Positions 7,509 through 21,747 are shown, counted from the first letter of the stretch. The stretch is DNA of 56,975 bases from Armatimonadota bacterium (GCA_029547025.1 JAKPQA010000031.1:1-56975); one strand, 5' to 3'. Made by a program: numbers and translations. Notes: generated from the letters alone by a model not told the origin.

Positions 7509-9569
7509 ATGCAACCTGCACCCAATGAGATGGCACGTGCCGCCGAATGGGCCGCAGCTCTGCGGACGGGAGCCGGCGCGGTCCAGGGCTACCCCATCGG
7601 CGGGACGCTGGGCGGCGAGCCGCTCGAACGCCTCGTCGCCGCCTGGGGTCACTACCACGCGCGTGCCGAGACCGAGAAGGGCTACGCCGTTGAGACCACG
7701 GTGCACCGCGACCCGGCGACGGGACTGAGCATTGGCACTAAGGTCCACGTCCACGCCGACTTCCCAGCCGTCGAGTGGGTCGTGCGGCTCACCAACGAGG
7801 GCGACACGGACACGGGGATCTTCGAGGGCATCCAGGCCCTGGAAGCCGCCCTGCCGCTGGCTGGCGGCGACCCGTGCCGGGTGGTCTATTCGCTGGGGTC
7901 CATGTGCTCGCGGGACGACTTCCGACTGACGGAGCGGCATCTGCGTCCTCGCAGCCATCTGAGGTTGACGGCAGGCTGGGGACGTTCGTCCAGCGAGGTG
8001 CTCCCCTTCTTCAACGTCGACTTCGGGGGGAACGGAATCATCATCGGCATCGGGTGGACGGGAGAATGGGCCGCGCAGTTCTCCCGCGATGAACCCGGGG
8101 GGCTCTCTATCCGAGTCGGAATGGCCCACACGCACCTCAAGCTGTTCCCCGGCGAGGAAATCCGTACGCCGCGGGTGCTCCTGCTGTTCTGGGAGGGCGA
8201 ACCGATCCGCGGGCATAACGCGCTGCGGCGGTTCATCCTGAAGCACCACCGTCCGCGCCCCAACGGGCAGCCGCTGGTCGCCCCTCTGTGCAACGGCAAC
8301 TGGGGCGGCACGCCGGCCGACGTACACCTCGACAACATCAGCCAGATCGCGGCGCACGATCTGCCGTTCGAGTACTATTGGATCGATGCCGAGTGGTTCG
8401 GCAAGCCGGGGCCATGGCCACGCGGAGCGGGCGACTGGACGCCGCGGGCCGATATCTACCCGCAGGGCCTTCGGCCCATCGGAGACGCGGCGCACGCCGC
8501 TGGGCTCAAGTTCCTCCTGTGGGTCGAGCCGGAGCGGGTGGCGCCCGGCACGCCGTGGGCCCGGGATCACACCGAGTGGCTGCTCGAGGTGCCCGAGGGG
8601 CGGGCCGTGACCTGGACGGACTACGGCGACTGGATGTCCACTGAGGACTGGGTGCGGGCGGAGAGCTCGCGGAACCAGCTCAATGCGGGCGACCGGCTGC
8701 TGAACCTGGGTAACCCCGATGCTCTCCAGTTCCTCACTGACTTCCTATCGGACCTCATCAACCGGTTTGGCATCGACTGCCTCCGCCAGGATTCGAACAT
8801 CTCGCAGCTTCTGTACTGGCAGAACGCGGACGCCCCCGACCGCCAGGGGATGGCCGAGATCCGCTACGTCGAAGGGCAGTACGCGCTCTGGGACGCGCTG
8901 CTCGAGCGGCACCCGGGGCTGATCATCGACAACTGCGCCAGCGGCGGCCGGAAGATCGATCTGGAGTCGTTGGGCCGCGCGACGCCCTTGTGGCGCACGG
9001 ACTTCTGCGATCTGAGCCCCGGCCGCGTGGCGGCCCAGTGCCACACGTGGGGCCTGCTGCACTGGATCCCGCTCAACAGCACATCGGTGGGCTACCTGGA
9101 CTCGGTCAGCCGGTACCACCTACGCAGCTCGATGTCCTCGGGCCTTGTGGCTGGGCTGTCGGGTGCGGGCGATGCATCCCAGCCCCCCATCCCCGAAGAC
9201 TACCCCTTCGACCGCGCCCGTGAGCTGCTCATGGAGTATCTGAGCGTGCGGGAGTTCTACTATGGCGACTTCTACCCCCTGACCGAGTACTCGCAGGCCG
9301 AAGACGCCTGGATGGCCTACCAGCTCGACCGCCCCGAGCAGGGCGATGGGCTGGTTGTGGTCCTCAAGCGGCCGGCCAGCCCCTTCACGGAGGCGTTCCT
9401 GCGGCTGAAGGCGCTGGATCCGGCAGTCACCTACCGGTTCGACGACGTGGACGCGGGCACGACCCAGGAGCTAAAGGGCGCCGAGTTGACGATAGACGGC
9501 CTTCGCGTTGAGCTCCTCGACCGTCCCGACTCGGCCCTGATACGGTACGCCGTACGGCTGGAGGACTGA
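7509..9569 (+). CDS. GH36-family alpha-galactosidase-like glycoside hydrolase
   Basis: The protein has 686 residues from the preferred ATG at 7509 (GGAG at 7493-7496). An N-terminal beta-sandwich domain precedes a (beta/alpha)8 barrel carrying EYYWIDAEWFG, KFLLWVEPERV, CLRQDSN with the likely nucleophile Asp428, DNCASGGRKIDLE and a downstream LWRTDF region where the acid/base is expected. These are GH36/clan GH-D hallmarks; the usual KWDxN nucleophile motif reads RQDSN here. No signal peptide is evident, so it is probably cytoplasmic and acts on imported alpha-galactosides. It is the first of three tightly spaced carbohydrate genes (5 nt to the next). Exact substrate specificity cannot be read from sequence. 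Confidence 0.85.
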   Translation: MQPAPNEMARAAEWAAALRTGAGAVQGYPIGGTLGGEPLERLVAAWGHYHARAETEKGYAVETTVHRDPATGLSIGTKVHVHADFPAVEWVVRLTNEGDTDTGIFEGIQALEAALPLAGGDPCRVVYSLGSMCSRDDFRLTERHLRPRSHLRLTAGWGRSSSEVLPFFNVDFGGNGIIIGIGWTGEWAAQFSRDEPGGLSIRVGMAHTHLKLFPGEEIRTPRVLLLFWEGEPIRGHNALRRFILKHHRPRPNGQPLVAPLCNGNWGGTPADVHLDNISQIAAHDLPFEYYWIDAEWFGKPGPWPRGAGDWTPRADIYPQGLRPIGDAAHAAGLKFLLWVEPERVAPGTPWARDHTEWLLEVPEGRAVTWTDYGDWMSTEDWVRAESSRNQLNAGDRLLNLGNPDALQFLTDFLSDLINRFGIDCLRQDSNISQLLYWQNADAPDRQGMAEIRYVEGQYALWDALLERHPGLIIDNCASGGRKIDLESLGRATPLWRTDFCDLSPGRVAAQCHTWGLLHWIPLNSTSVGYLDSVSRYHLRSSMSSGLVAGLSGAGDASQPPIPEDYPFDRARELLMEYLSVREFYYGDFYPLTEYSQAEDAWMAYQLDRPEQGDGLVVVLKRPASPFTEAFLRLKALDPAVTYRFDDVDAGTTQELKGAELTIDGLRVELLDRPDSALIRYAVRLED

Positions 9570-9574
9570 ACCCG

Positions 9575-11227
9575 ATGCTGGCGCTCGCACTGGCTTTGGT
9601 TCTCGCGCCCGGGTCTGATGCGGCCCCGACGCCGCTCGCGAATGCCTCGTTCGAGGAACTGGACGCGGGCGGGGGCCCGGTTGGCTGGCGCGCGGCTGCC
9701 TGGGGGCGAGACGGCGCAGACCTGGCGCGGCTGTGCGGTGTGGCCGAGCAAGACGATGCGCCCTCGGGCGAGCGGGTGGCGAGGATGGACCTCGACGCGC
9801 CGACGTGCACCGCGTGGGCACAGGAACTGAAGGGACTCGAGCCTGGGCAGTGGTACGAGGCGTCGGCCATGGTGCGCTGCCAGGATCTGGAGGGGCAGGG
9901 CTGCCACCTCAACATCGAGTACTGGTATGGCGCGATCAGCTCAGGCTGCCTGGACGCCGAGCACCTGGTTGGCACGCAGGGCTGGACGCGACAGACACTC
10001 CGGTTCCTGGCGCCGGGTAGCGACTACCACTGCAACCTCAGTCTGTTCCAGATCGGTGGCCCCGGCATCGCGTGGTTCGACGACGTGACCGTGCGTCCTA
10101 TTGCGCCGCCCGAGCACGACCTGTCTGGGAGGCGCGCCCTCGACGAGCCGCTCTGGGGCATGTTCACGTGCTATGCCAACTACCTGCACCAGTACGGCGA
10201 GACCATGCGCCAGGCCGGAGTCCACTGGCAGCGCCAGGGCCTCTCGGCCCTAGCACCCGAGCAGCAGGCCGTAGCCGAGAAGTGGGGGATGTCCTTCGAG
10301 GTGTGCATTGACGGCATGCCCCCGGCGGCCGACCCGGCCGACCCTCTCTTTCCGGTGACCTGCCTGCCCGACTACGAGGCCATGCTGGCCGAGCGCCTCG
10401 AGGCGGTCGGGCCCAGTATCCGGTCCTTTGAGTTCTTCAACGAGCCAAACACGCATCTGGGGTGGACGCTGCCTGCGTACGCCGATCTGATCGCCATGGC
10501 CGGCCAAACGATCAAGGCGAAGTGCCCGGGCGTTCTGATCGCCACTGGCGGGTTCGCGCCTCCCGGCGTTGGCTATGCCGAGGCATGCCTGAAGCGCGAT
10601 GACGGACGTGTCATCGACCTGGTGCTGCTGCACCCGTATGCCGTTGACGAGGCACTTGACGCGGCGCTGTTCGGCCTGGCCGACGCGTGTCGGCGCGCCG
10701 GACGACCCGACGTGGCCGTGGCCATCAACGAGACGGGCTGGCCGACGTGGGACCCCGCCACCGGGTGCGACGCCACGAGCCTGTTCGTCTCGGAGGAAGT
10801 GCAGGCGCGCAACATCGTGAAGCTGCACCTCCAGGCACTGGCGCATCGACTCAGCTTCGTCACGCTTCTGGGGTGGAACGACTTCACGGAGCCATCGGAC
10901 CATGCCCGCAACATGGGGCTGGTCCGTGTTGATGGCTCGCCCAAGCCATCGATGGAGGCCTACCGGTTTATGACGGCGACCATCGGGTCCCGGCGCATAG
11001 ACGATTGGACCTACGGGCCGGACGGCACCCGAGTGCTACGCTTCACGGGCAACCCGCCGCTGTTGGTGGTATGGAACGCTCTTCGGGAGGCCGACGTGGC
11101 CCTGGACGTCGGTGACGGCCGAGTGTTCCCGTGCGACATCTACGGTACGCGGCTCACGTCAGCACCCGTGACCGGGTCCATCACGCTACGCGCGGGCGCA
11201 TCGCCCATCTATCTGGTGCCCGCATGA
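9575..11227 (+). CDS. Secreted clan GH-A glycoside hydrolase-like protein with N-terminal carbohydrate-binding-like domain
   Basis: The protein has 550 residues. The N-terminus (MLALALALVLAPGSDAA) is a short signal peptide. Residues about 20-170 look like a CBM4/9-type jelly roll (NASFEELDAGGGPVGW near its start, WFDDVTVRPI at its end). The C-terminal barrel carries FEFFNEPN with Glu290, the expected acid/base, and INETGWPTW with Glu386, the expected nucleophile of clan GH-A (GH5/GH39-like) retaining enzymes. It follows the alpha-galactosidase with only 5 nt between stop and ATG, suggesting translational coupling. The exact GH family and substrate are not assigned. Confidence 0.72.
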   Translation: MLALALALVLAPGSDAAPTPLANASFEELDAGGGPVGWRAAAWGRDGADLARLCGVAEQDDAPSGERVARMDLDAPTCTAWAQELKGLEPGQWYEASAMVRCQDLEGQGCHLNIEYWYGAISSGCLDAEHLVGTQGWTRQTLRFLAPGSDYHCNLSLFQIGGPGIAWFDDVTVRPIAPPEHDLSGRRALDEPLWGMFTCYANYLHQYGETMRQAGVHWQRQGLSALAPEQQAVAEKWGMSFEVCIDGMPPAADPADPLFPVTCLPDYEAMLAERLEAVGPSIRSFEFFNEPNTHLGWTLPAYADLIAMAGQTIKAKCPGVLIATGGFAPPGVGYAEACLKRDDGRVIDLVLLHPYAVDEALDAALFGLADACRRAGRPDVAVAINETGWPTWDPATGCDATSLFVSEEVQARNIVKLHLQALAHRLSFVTLLGWNDFTEPSDHARNMGLVRVDGSPKPSMEAYRFMTATIGSRRIDDWTYGPDGTRVLRFTGNPPLLVVWNALREADVALDVGDGRVFPCDIYGTRLTSAPVTGSITLRAGASPIYLVPA

Positions 11228-11259
11228 TGCCGCGGCCGGCCGCGTGAGAGGTGTGACCC

Positions 11260-12768
11260 ATGGCTCAGCGAGTGTCTGGCCCGGCCCTAGCCCCCCTGCT
11301 CGTGTTCGGGATCGGCTTTCTACTCCTGGAGGTGTCCCCCTTGTCCGCAGCCCCCCGCGAGCCCATTGACGTTGGCACCGAGAAGCAGCTCCTGATGGAC
11401 GGCCGGTTCATCGAGAGCTCCGAGGGGATCACGCTCCGGATGAACCCGGCCCAGAAGACGGGGCCGGCAATCCGCGCCGACAAGCCGTGGGAGAACAAGG
11501 ACATCGGCTTCTGCGTGAGCGTGCTCGAGTATGAGGGCCTCTACCGGATGTGGTACATGGCCCGAACCAACGACGGAGGGCTGCGGTACTGCTACGCCCA
11601 GAGCGCCGACGGTATCACGTGGGAGAAGCCCGAGCTCGGGGTCATCGAGTATGAGGGCTCCACGGCCAACAACATCGTGCTGGATGGCGTGATCGAGACC
11701 ACGGTGTTCCTGGACCTCGTGGCACCACCTGAGGGACGCTTCAAAGCGCTCTCGGTGATGCACTGGCCGGATCCGGAGACGGCGGGGCTCTACGTGCATT
11801 CGTCGCCCGATGGCATCCACTGGACGAAGTCGGAGACCCGCGTATTCCCGTTGTCGCCCGATACCGCCAACCAGGCCTTCTACGACACACGGCTCGGGAA
11901 GTACGTGGCGCACATCCGCATCTGGAACCCTGAGCGTAAGGTGGGGCGCGTGGAGATGGATGATATCACGGCGCCCTGGCCCTACCAGGCCCTGGAGAAG
12001 CCCTACTACATCTGGGGCCCCGAGAGCATCCCCGTACCGAGCGCCGAGGTGCCGACCATGTTCGGCTACGACGAGCGGGACCCGGTGCCATCAGACCACT
12101 ACAACTCGGCCTGTGTGCAGTACCCGTGGGCCGCGGATGCTTACTTCATGTTCCCCTCGGCCTACCGGCACTTTCCGGAGCCTCCCGTAGGGCGCTATGG
12201 CAACGACGGCTACCTCGACATCCAGATGGCGACCAGCCGCGATGGCATCCAATGGACGCGGCTCACGCGCGAGCCCTATGTCGGCCTGGGGATGCAGGGC
12301 GACCCCGATGCCGGCCAGCTCTACATGGCGGTCGGCATGGTTCGCGCCGGCAACCGCATCTTCCAGTACTGCGGCGGCTACCGGTCCACACACGGGGCGT
12401 ATGAGGACGCGGGCCAAGACGGCACCATCTTCCGACTCGAGCAGAGGTTGGACGGATTCGTCTCGGCCGATGCGGCCTATGAGGGCGGCGAACTCGTGAC
12501 GCCACCCATTCGCTTCTCCGGCTCGCGGCTCGTGCTGAACCTGAATGCCGGCGCCATGGGTACCGTCCGTGTGGCACTCCTGGACGCCGAAGGCCACCCG
12601 GTACCGGGCCACGACCTGACCAACTGCGATCCGATGGGCGGGAACCGCGTCGATCAGCCGGTGACGTTCGGCGGGGAAGCTGACCTGAGCGCCCTGCGAG
12701 ACCGGCCGGTGCGGCTGCACTTCCGCATGCGGGCCGCGAAACTGTACGCCTTCCAGTTCGTCGAGTAG
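11260..12768 (+). CDS. Exported five-bladed beta-propeller protein of the GH32/GH43-like superfamily
   Basis: The protein has 502 residues with a signal peptide ending near LSAAP (about residue 30). The repeated blade signature appears as RMWYMARTNDGGLRYCYAQSADGITW, YVHSSPDGIHW and IQMATSRDGIQWTR. Such S-x-DG-x-x-W blades are typical of GH32/GH43/DUF377-type propellers and of a large uncharacterised planctomycete family. The C-terminal 110 residues form a beta-sandwich (RFSGSRLVLNLNAGAMGTVRV). It is 32 nt after the preceding hydrolase, so it probably shares the operon. Whether it hydrolyses, phosphorolyses or only binds glycans is not clear; no catalytic triad was confidently assigned. Confidence 0.65.
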   Translation: MAQRVSGPALAPLLVFGIGFLLLEVSPLSAAPREPIDVGTEKQLLMDGRFIESSEGITLRMNPAQKTGPAIRADKPWENKDIGFCVSVLEYEGLYRMWYMARTNDGGLRYCYAQSADGITWEKPELGVIEYEGSTANNIVLDGVIETTVFLDLVAPPEGRFKALSVMHWPDPETAGLYVHSSPDGIHWTKSETRVFPLSPDTANQAFYDTRLGKYVAHIRIWNPERKVGRVEMDDITAPWPYQALEKPYYIWGPESIPVPSAEVPTMFGYDERDPVPSDHYNSACVQYPWAADAYFMFPSAYRHFPEPPVGRYGNDGYLDIQMATSRDGIQWTRLTREPYVGLGMQGDPDAGQLYMAVGMVRAGNRIFQYCGGYRSTHGAYEDAGQDGTIFRLEQRLDGFVSADAAYEGGELVTPPIRFSGSRLVLNLNAGAMGTVRVALLDAEGHPVPGHDLTNCDPMGGNRVDQPVTFGGEADLSALRDRPVRLHFRMRAAKLYAFQFVE

Positions 12769-12795
12769 ACGGGTGTGGGCGGTCTCGCCGGCGCG

Positions 12796-13242
12796 CTACG
12801 GCTGCGGGGGCGCTGACCCCTGGTCGGCGCGCGAAGACAACTCATTGGCCGCCAGTTGGGCCAGTTTCGTGGTCTCGAACGACTCGCGGAGGGTACTGGC
12901 CAGGCCGCTCCAGAAGCCCCGAGCGGCGCAACTCGCCGACCGGTCACAGAGCGCGGGGTCATCAGTGCAGTCGACGAGCGCCGGCGGGCCCTCGAGTGGC
13001 TCAACCACGTCGAGAACACTGATCTCCGATGGGGGCCGGGTCAGAAGATAGCCCCCTCGTGGGCCGCGAATCGGCCGCACGAGCCCGGCGGCGGAGAGCG
13101 AGGTCATTAGCTCGCGCAGATAGGCCAGGGGGATGTCTTGGCACTGGGCAATGTCCTTCAGGCGAGCCGGAGCGTCGCCATGGCGGATGGCCAGCTCGAC
13201 CATCGCCCGAAGGCCATAGCGCCCTCTGGTGGACATGCGCAA
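12796..13242 (-). CDS. Rrf2-family transcriptional regulator with three cysteines
   Basis: The protein has 148 residues. The N-terminus STRGRYGLRAMVELA, the winged HTH with the PLAYLRELMTSL recognition segment, and RGPRGGYLL are diagnostic for Rrf2. C92, C99 and C105 (C-x6-C-x5-C) lie where IscR and NsrR relatives bind an iron-sulphur cluster, so redox, NO or Fe-S sensing is plausible. An alternative start is Met3 (13236). It converges on the propeller gene with a 27-nt gap and is divergent from the H-X9-DG pair. Its targets cannot be told from position alone. Residues after about 118 lack family features. Confidence 0.9.
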   Translation of the reverse strand: MRMSTRGRYGLRAMVELAIRHGDAPARLKDIAQCQDIPLAYLRELMTSLSAAGLVRPIRGPRGGYLLTRPPSEISVLDVVEPLEGPPALVDCTDDPALCDRSASCAARGFWSGLASTLRESFETTKLAQLAANELSSRADQGSAPPQP

Positions 13243-13377
13243 GGCAGGACCTCGCCTCTCGCCAGTAGTAGGGATAGTCTACCACAACAGTGGGGAACCC
13301 AACCCGGGCTGCAGCGTCGTCATCTGGGTTCCAGTGCACCGTGTCGACCGACGCGACGCTCAAGAGGTGGCGAGAGT

Positions 13378-14313
13378 ATGAACGCTCGAGGCGTCTGGAT
13401 GGGTAGCGGTATGGCCCTATTCGCGGCGATACCGGCTGCGACTCAAGCCCACGCGGAAGCCGACGGGCCCCCTGCGCCGCCGGCGGCCCTGGCCCCAGCT
13501 CCGGCAGGGGGTGAAGTCCTTGAGCGCGCTCTCGCGGACGCCGGTGTGCCGGACGATGTGCGGGCCCTGTTCCGGATCATGGCCCAAGACGACCTGGACC
13601 CGATGGTGCTCCTGCTGCTCACGGCCATGGGCGGCCAAGGGAGGGTCGACGAGGGCCTGATGTTCATGACGGCCCTGATGCGCGGCATGGGCGGCCAGGC
13701 GGGGCGGCCCACAGCGGTCGCGAACGGCGACCAGTTGCTGGTCATCGAGGACGGCGTGATCTACCGCATCGATCTAGCCAAGATGGCCGTCGACGGCCAG
13801 GTGGGCTACCGCCCCAGGAAGGACACAGCCGCCGCGCTCGCCAGGCTCGTGCCGCTTATGGCGGCCCAGGGCGGCGTGCCGGAAGCGCAGCCCGAGGCCG
13901 AGGTGGCCCAGGCGGTGGAGATCACGTGTGTTAGCAACCTGAGACAGCTTGCGATGGGGTGCCTGATGTACGCCCGAGAGCACAATGGCACTCTCATGAC
14001 CGCCGACTGGGTCAACGAGGTTACGCGGCAGACCCAGAACGAAGCGTTGCTGCACTGCCCAGCGGTTCCTGACGATGTACTGGGCTACGCAATGAATGAG
14101 AAGCTGGTCGGCATGGCCCTGGAGGCCGTGGCGGATGCCGATCGTGTGGTGCTGCTGTTCGAGAGGGATCCAGGCGATGGGCCGGCGGTTGGTGGGCCCG
14201 CGGACATGGTGGCGCGGCACGACGGCAACACGGTCGTGGCCTTCGCCGACGGCCATGTGCAGGTCCTCCCGATCGACCAGGCCATGCAGCAGCTCAAGTG
14301 GGACCCCGAATAG
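13378..14313 (+). CDS. Secreted H-X9-DG domain protein, copy 1
   Basis: The protein has 311 residues from the ATG at 13378, preceded by an AGAGGTGG ribosome-binding site. A signal peptide (to about residue 27, AATQAHAEA) is followed by an Ala/Pro-rich segment and a Met-rich helical region. Then comes LLVIEDGVIYRIDLAKMAVDGQVGYRP, and finally a DUF1559-like C-terminus: CVSNLRQLAMGCLMYAREHNG and the H-X9-DG motif (His281, Asp291-Gly292) in the segment ending VAFADGHVQVL. In planctomycetes this motif normally sits in prepilin-like proteins with an N-methylation site; here that pilin N-terminus is absent. The next gene is a paralogue. Function is unknown; an extracellular location is inferred. Confidence 0.75.
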   Translation: MNARGVWMGSGMALFAAIPAATQAHAEADGPPAPPAALAPAPAGGEVLERALADAGVPDDVRALFRIMAQDDLDPMVLLLLTAMGGQGRVDEGLMFMTALMRGMGGQAGRPTAVANGDQLLVIEDGVIYRIDLAKMAVDGQVGYRPRKDTAAALARLVPLMAAQGGVPEAQPEAEVAQAVEITCVSNLRQLAMGCLMYAREHNGTLMTADWVNEVTRQTQNEALLHCPAVPDDVLGYAMNEKLVGMALEAVADADRVVLLFERDPGDGPAVGGPADMVARHDGNTVVAFADGHVQVLPIDQAMQQLKWDPE

Positions 14314-14357
14314 GTGGGCGACGGGATGTGCCCACAGCCCCGAAAGGTGGATGCACC

Positions 14358-15248
14358 ATGATCGCGCGCCTTACGGCACTCTGTGTCGCGGCATCGGTAA
14401 GCCTCGCGCCAGCTCTCGCCCAGGCTCCGGCCGCCGAAGTGGCCCCGGCCGAACCACCGGCGGCTCAGGACGAAGCTGCCCAACTCGAGGCCATGCTTCA
14501 GGAGCTGGGGGCTCCGCCAGACATGCGCGCGCTGTTCACGGCAATGGCGCAGGAGGACGTCGACCCGATGATGCTCATGATGCTGATGGGCATGGCCGGC
14601 GGCCCCGGTGGTGGCGGCGATGGTGACGCCATCGGATTCGCGATGCTCATGCGAGCGCTGGGGTCCCAGGGCAAGCAGCCAACGGCCGTGGCGAACGGCG
14701 ACAAGCTGCTCGTCATCGAGGACGGTGTCGTGTATCGCATTGACCTCAATAAGATGGCAGTCGACGGCCAGGTAGCCTATCGGCCCAAGAAGAGCGCGGT
14801 CGCCGGCTTGGTGAAGCTGCTTCCGCTGATAGCCGGAGCAGCGAGGCCCAAAGCCGAGCAGGCCGCCTGCCTGAGTAACGCGAAGCAGATCGGGCTGGGC
14901 ATAATGATGTACGCTCAGGACCACGATCAGACCCTCCCAACCGAGGACTGGGTCGAGGAGCTCATGCCGTACATCAAGAACGAACAGCTATTGCGGTGCC
15001 CCGCGGCAGGCGATGCGATGCCGGCATACGGGTTCAACGAGAAGCTACTGGGCCTCACGCTCGCGGACATCGCCAAGCCCGCCGAGACGGTCCTGGTCTT
15101 CGAAAAGGACCCCGCGGATGGCACCAATGTGGGCGGGCCCGAGCAGCTCGCCGCCCGCCATGAAGGAAGCGTGGTCATCGGCTTCGCGGATGGGCACGTG
15201 CAGGTCATGCCGCTGGACCAGGTGATGCGGCTGAGATGGGACCCCTAG
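14358..15248 (+). CDS. Secreted H-X9-DG domain protein, copy 2
   Basis: The protein has 296 residues with the ATG at 14358, 44 nt after copy 1. It shares the whole architecture of copy 1: signal peptide (ASVSLAPALAQA), acidic/Ala-Pro stretch, Met/Gly-rich helix (MMLMMLMGMAGGPGGGG), PTAVANGDKLLVIEDGVVYRI, CLSNAKQIGLGIMMYAQDHDQ, and H-X9-DG with His268 and Asp278-Gly279. The near identity of the PTAVANGD...LLVIEDGV segment in both copies indicates tandem duplication followed by divergence. The longer frame that begins at 14298 overlaps the previous gene and is not favoured. No enzymatic function is assigned. Confidence 0.75.
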   Translation: MIARLTALCVAASVSLAPALAQAPAAEVAPAEPPAAQDEAAQLEAMLQELGAPPDMRALFTAMAQEDVDPMMLMMLMGMAGGPGGGGDGDAIGFAMLMRALGSQGKQPTAVANGDKLLVIEDGVVYRIDLNKMAVDGQVAYRPKKSAVAGLVKLLPLIAGAARPKAEQAACLSNAKQIGLGIMMYAQDHDQTLPTEDWVEELMPYIKNEQLLRCPAAGDAMPAYGFNEKLLGLTLADIAKPAETVLVFEKDPADGTNVGGPEQLAARHEGSVVIGFADGHVQVMPLDQVMRLRWDP

Positions 15249-15384
15249 GCCCCGGCGTGGGACTGGTAGACCCGGATCCGGCAGAAATGCGGAAATCTGG
15301 TGTCCCTCTTGCCCGTAGTTTCGGCGATTGGCTAGCGCGAGGCTTGGGGATTGAGGCCCAGAGCTAGCCTGTAGCACCCGGGGC

Positions 15385-15414
15385 TTGCGGAAGTGCTCTT
15401 CCGTATCGTATAAT
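15385..15414 (+). promoter_or_regulatory. Predicted sigma70 promoter of gltBD
   Basis: TTGCGG (15385-15390), an 18-bp spacer, then the exact consensus TATAAT (15409-15414). It is one of very few AT-rich patches in the window. Predicted transcription start is near 15421. Confidence 0.6.
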
Positions 15415-15430
15415 CGCCATAGATACTGTT

Positions 15431-15461
15431 CAGGCCGCCATCCGCAAGGGGGGGCGGCCTG
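15431..15461 (+). promoter_or_regulatory. Stable hairpin early in the gltB leader
   Basis: CAGGCCGCC (15431-15439) pairs perfectly with GGCGGCCTG (15453-15461) around a 13-nt purine-rich loop, about 10 nt downstream of the predicted transcription start. No T-run follows, so it is not a standard terminator. It could stabilise the 5' end, bind a protein or take part in attenuation. Confidence 0.4.
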
Positions 15462-15591
15462 TGCCAACTGCCGCGCATGCCGGCCTCGGTTCCGCTGCGT
15501 CCTGGATTCCCTCCGACGGCGCTCTGGTCCCGCCTACCGGTTCGGCGTCGGTGGCACACAACGTTGTACGTGGAGGATGGGCGACAGCGCC

Positions 15592-20193
<4,602 letters not shown>

Positions 20194-20247
20194 TTCACGC
20201 CCAGACCCGGCGCGTACCCCTCTCGCTGGCACGAACAGGAGACGACC

Positions 20248-21729
20248 GTGGGTAAGCCAACCGGCTTCATGGAATACCAACGCGAACTCCCGGCGGATCG
20301 CCCGCCGCTGGACCGGCTGAGGGACTGGAACGAGTTCCACGGCGCCATGCCCGAGGACGGGCTCCGGACCCAGGGCGCCCGGTGCATGGACTGCGGCACG
20401 CCTTTCTGCCACGCCGGAATCCTGCTTGAAGGTATGGCCTCTGGCTGCCCCATCAACAACCTGATCCCTGAGTGGAACGAGCTCGTCTACCTCGGGCTCT
20501 GGGAGATGGCGCTGGAGCGCCTGCACAAGACCAACAACTTCCCCGAGTTCACCGGCCGCGTCTGTCCCGCTCCGTGCGAGGAAGCGTGCGTCGTCGCCAT
20601 TCACAGCCCCGCAGTAGCGATCAAGAACATTGAGTGCCACGTTATCGAGCGCGGTTTCGCCGAGGGCTGGGTGCGGCCCCGGCCCCCCGCCGTACGGACG
20701 GGGAAGCGGGTGGCTGTCGTGGGGTCTGGCCCATCGGGTCTCGCTTGCGCCGCGCAACTGAACTCCGCTGGTCACTCGGTGACCGTCTACGAGCGCAACG
20801 ATCGCATCGGTGGCCTCCTGGTGTACGGCATCCCGCAGATGAAGCTCGAGAAGCGCATCGTCGAGCGCCGGCTCGACCTCATGCGAGCCGAAGGCATCGA
20901 GTTCATCCCGAACACGTGGGTCGGCCGGGACCTGCCGGCAAGCCACCTGGTTGAGCACAACGATGCCGTGGTTCTGTGCATCGGCGCCACGCGCCCGCGC
21001 GACCTGGCCGTGCCCGGGCGGGAGCTGGCAGGAGTCCATTTCGCGATGGATTTCCTCACGCGGAACACCCGCGCACTGCTGAGCGGGGGAACCAACGGTA
21101 GCCTCATCTCGGCCGCCGGGAAGGACACTATCGTCATTGGCGGTGGTGATACAGGAACCGACTGTGTGGGCACCGCCCTTCGGCACGGCTGCCGCAGCCT
21201 GGCGCAGTTCGAGATCCTGCCCGAGCCTCCGACGGAGCGCGGTCCCGGCAACCCCTGGCCCCAGTGGCGGAAGATCCTCCGCCGCGACTACGGCCAGGAG
21301 GAGGCCCAGGCGCGCTTCGGGCGCGACCCCCGCGAGTACTCCATCATGACCAAGCTGCTCGTCGGCGACGCAAAGCGTCACGTCAAGGAGGTCCACACCG
21401 TCCGCGTGCAGTGGGTACCGGGCGCCGATGGCCGGCTCGAACCACGGGAGGTGCCCGGCAGCGAGCAGATCTGGCCCGCCCAACTTGTGTTGCTGGCCAT
21501 GGGATTCGTGGGGCCCGAGGACGATGTGATCGAGCAGCTCGGCCTGGAGCGGGATGCGAGAACGAACATCCGCGCGGAGTACGGTCAGTACGCCACCAGC
21601 GTCCCCGGTGTGTTCGCCGCCGGCGACGCCCGCCGAGGCCAGAGCCTGGTCGTGTGGGCCATCAACGAGGGGCGACAGGCCGCACGTGAGGTGGACCGCT
21701 ATCTAATGGGGTCGACGCAACTGCCTTAG
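20248..21729 (+). CDS. gltD: Glutamate synthase small subunit (FAD/NADPH-dependent, Fe-S)
   Basis: The small subunit oxidises NADPH and passes electrons through FAD and 4Fe-4S clusters to GltB. The protein has 493 residues from a GTG start, with AGGAG at 20237-20241. The N-terminal Fe-S domain has [23 protein letters not shown] and [11 protein letters not shown]. Then come the FAD-binding Rossmann motif [14 protein letters not shown], the NADPH site [13 protein letters not shown], and the C-terminal FAD closure [19 protein letters not shown]. Length and motif order match the family. It ends 18 nt before the stop of a convergent gene, with no evident terminator between. Confidence 0.96.
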   Translation: MGKPTGFMEYQRELPADRPPLDRLRDWNEFHGAMPEDGLRTQGARCMDCGTPFCHAGILLEGMASGCPINNLIPEWNELVYLGLWEMALERLHKTNNFPEFTGRVCPAPCEEACVVAIHSPAVAIKNIECHVIERGFAEGWVRPRPPAVRTGKRVAVVGSGPSGLACAAQLNSAGHSVTVYERNDRIGGLLVYGIPQMKLEKRIVERRLDLMRAEGIEFIPNTWVGRDLPASHLVEHNDAVVLCIGATRPRDLAVPGRELAGVHFAMDFLTRNTRALLSGGTNGSLISAAGKDTIVIGGGDTGTDCVGTALRHGCRSLAQFEILPEPPTERGPGNPWPQWRKILRRDYGQEEAQARFGRDPREYSIMTKLLVGDAKRHVKEVHTVRVQWVPGADGRLEPREVPGSEQIWPAQLVLLAMGFVGPEDDVIEQLGLERDARTNIRAEYGQYATSVPGVFAAGDARRGQSLVVWAINEGRQAAREVDRYLMGSTQLP

Positions 21730-21747
21730 CTGGCCAGCCGCTTGGCA

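Larger units (their letters stand above)
15249..15591 (+). promoter_or_regulatory. Leader region upstream of gltB
   Basis: 343 bases without a supported gene. The first 130 or so hold nothing recognisable. A strong promoter lies at 15385-15414, so the transcript would have a leader of roughly 170 nt before gltB. That leader contains a 9-bp hairpin (15431-15461) and a second possible stem pairing 15513-15518 with 15546-15551. No known riboswitch class was recognised. Confidence 0.5.
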
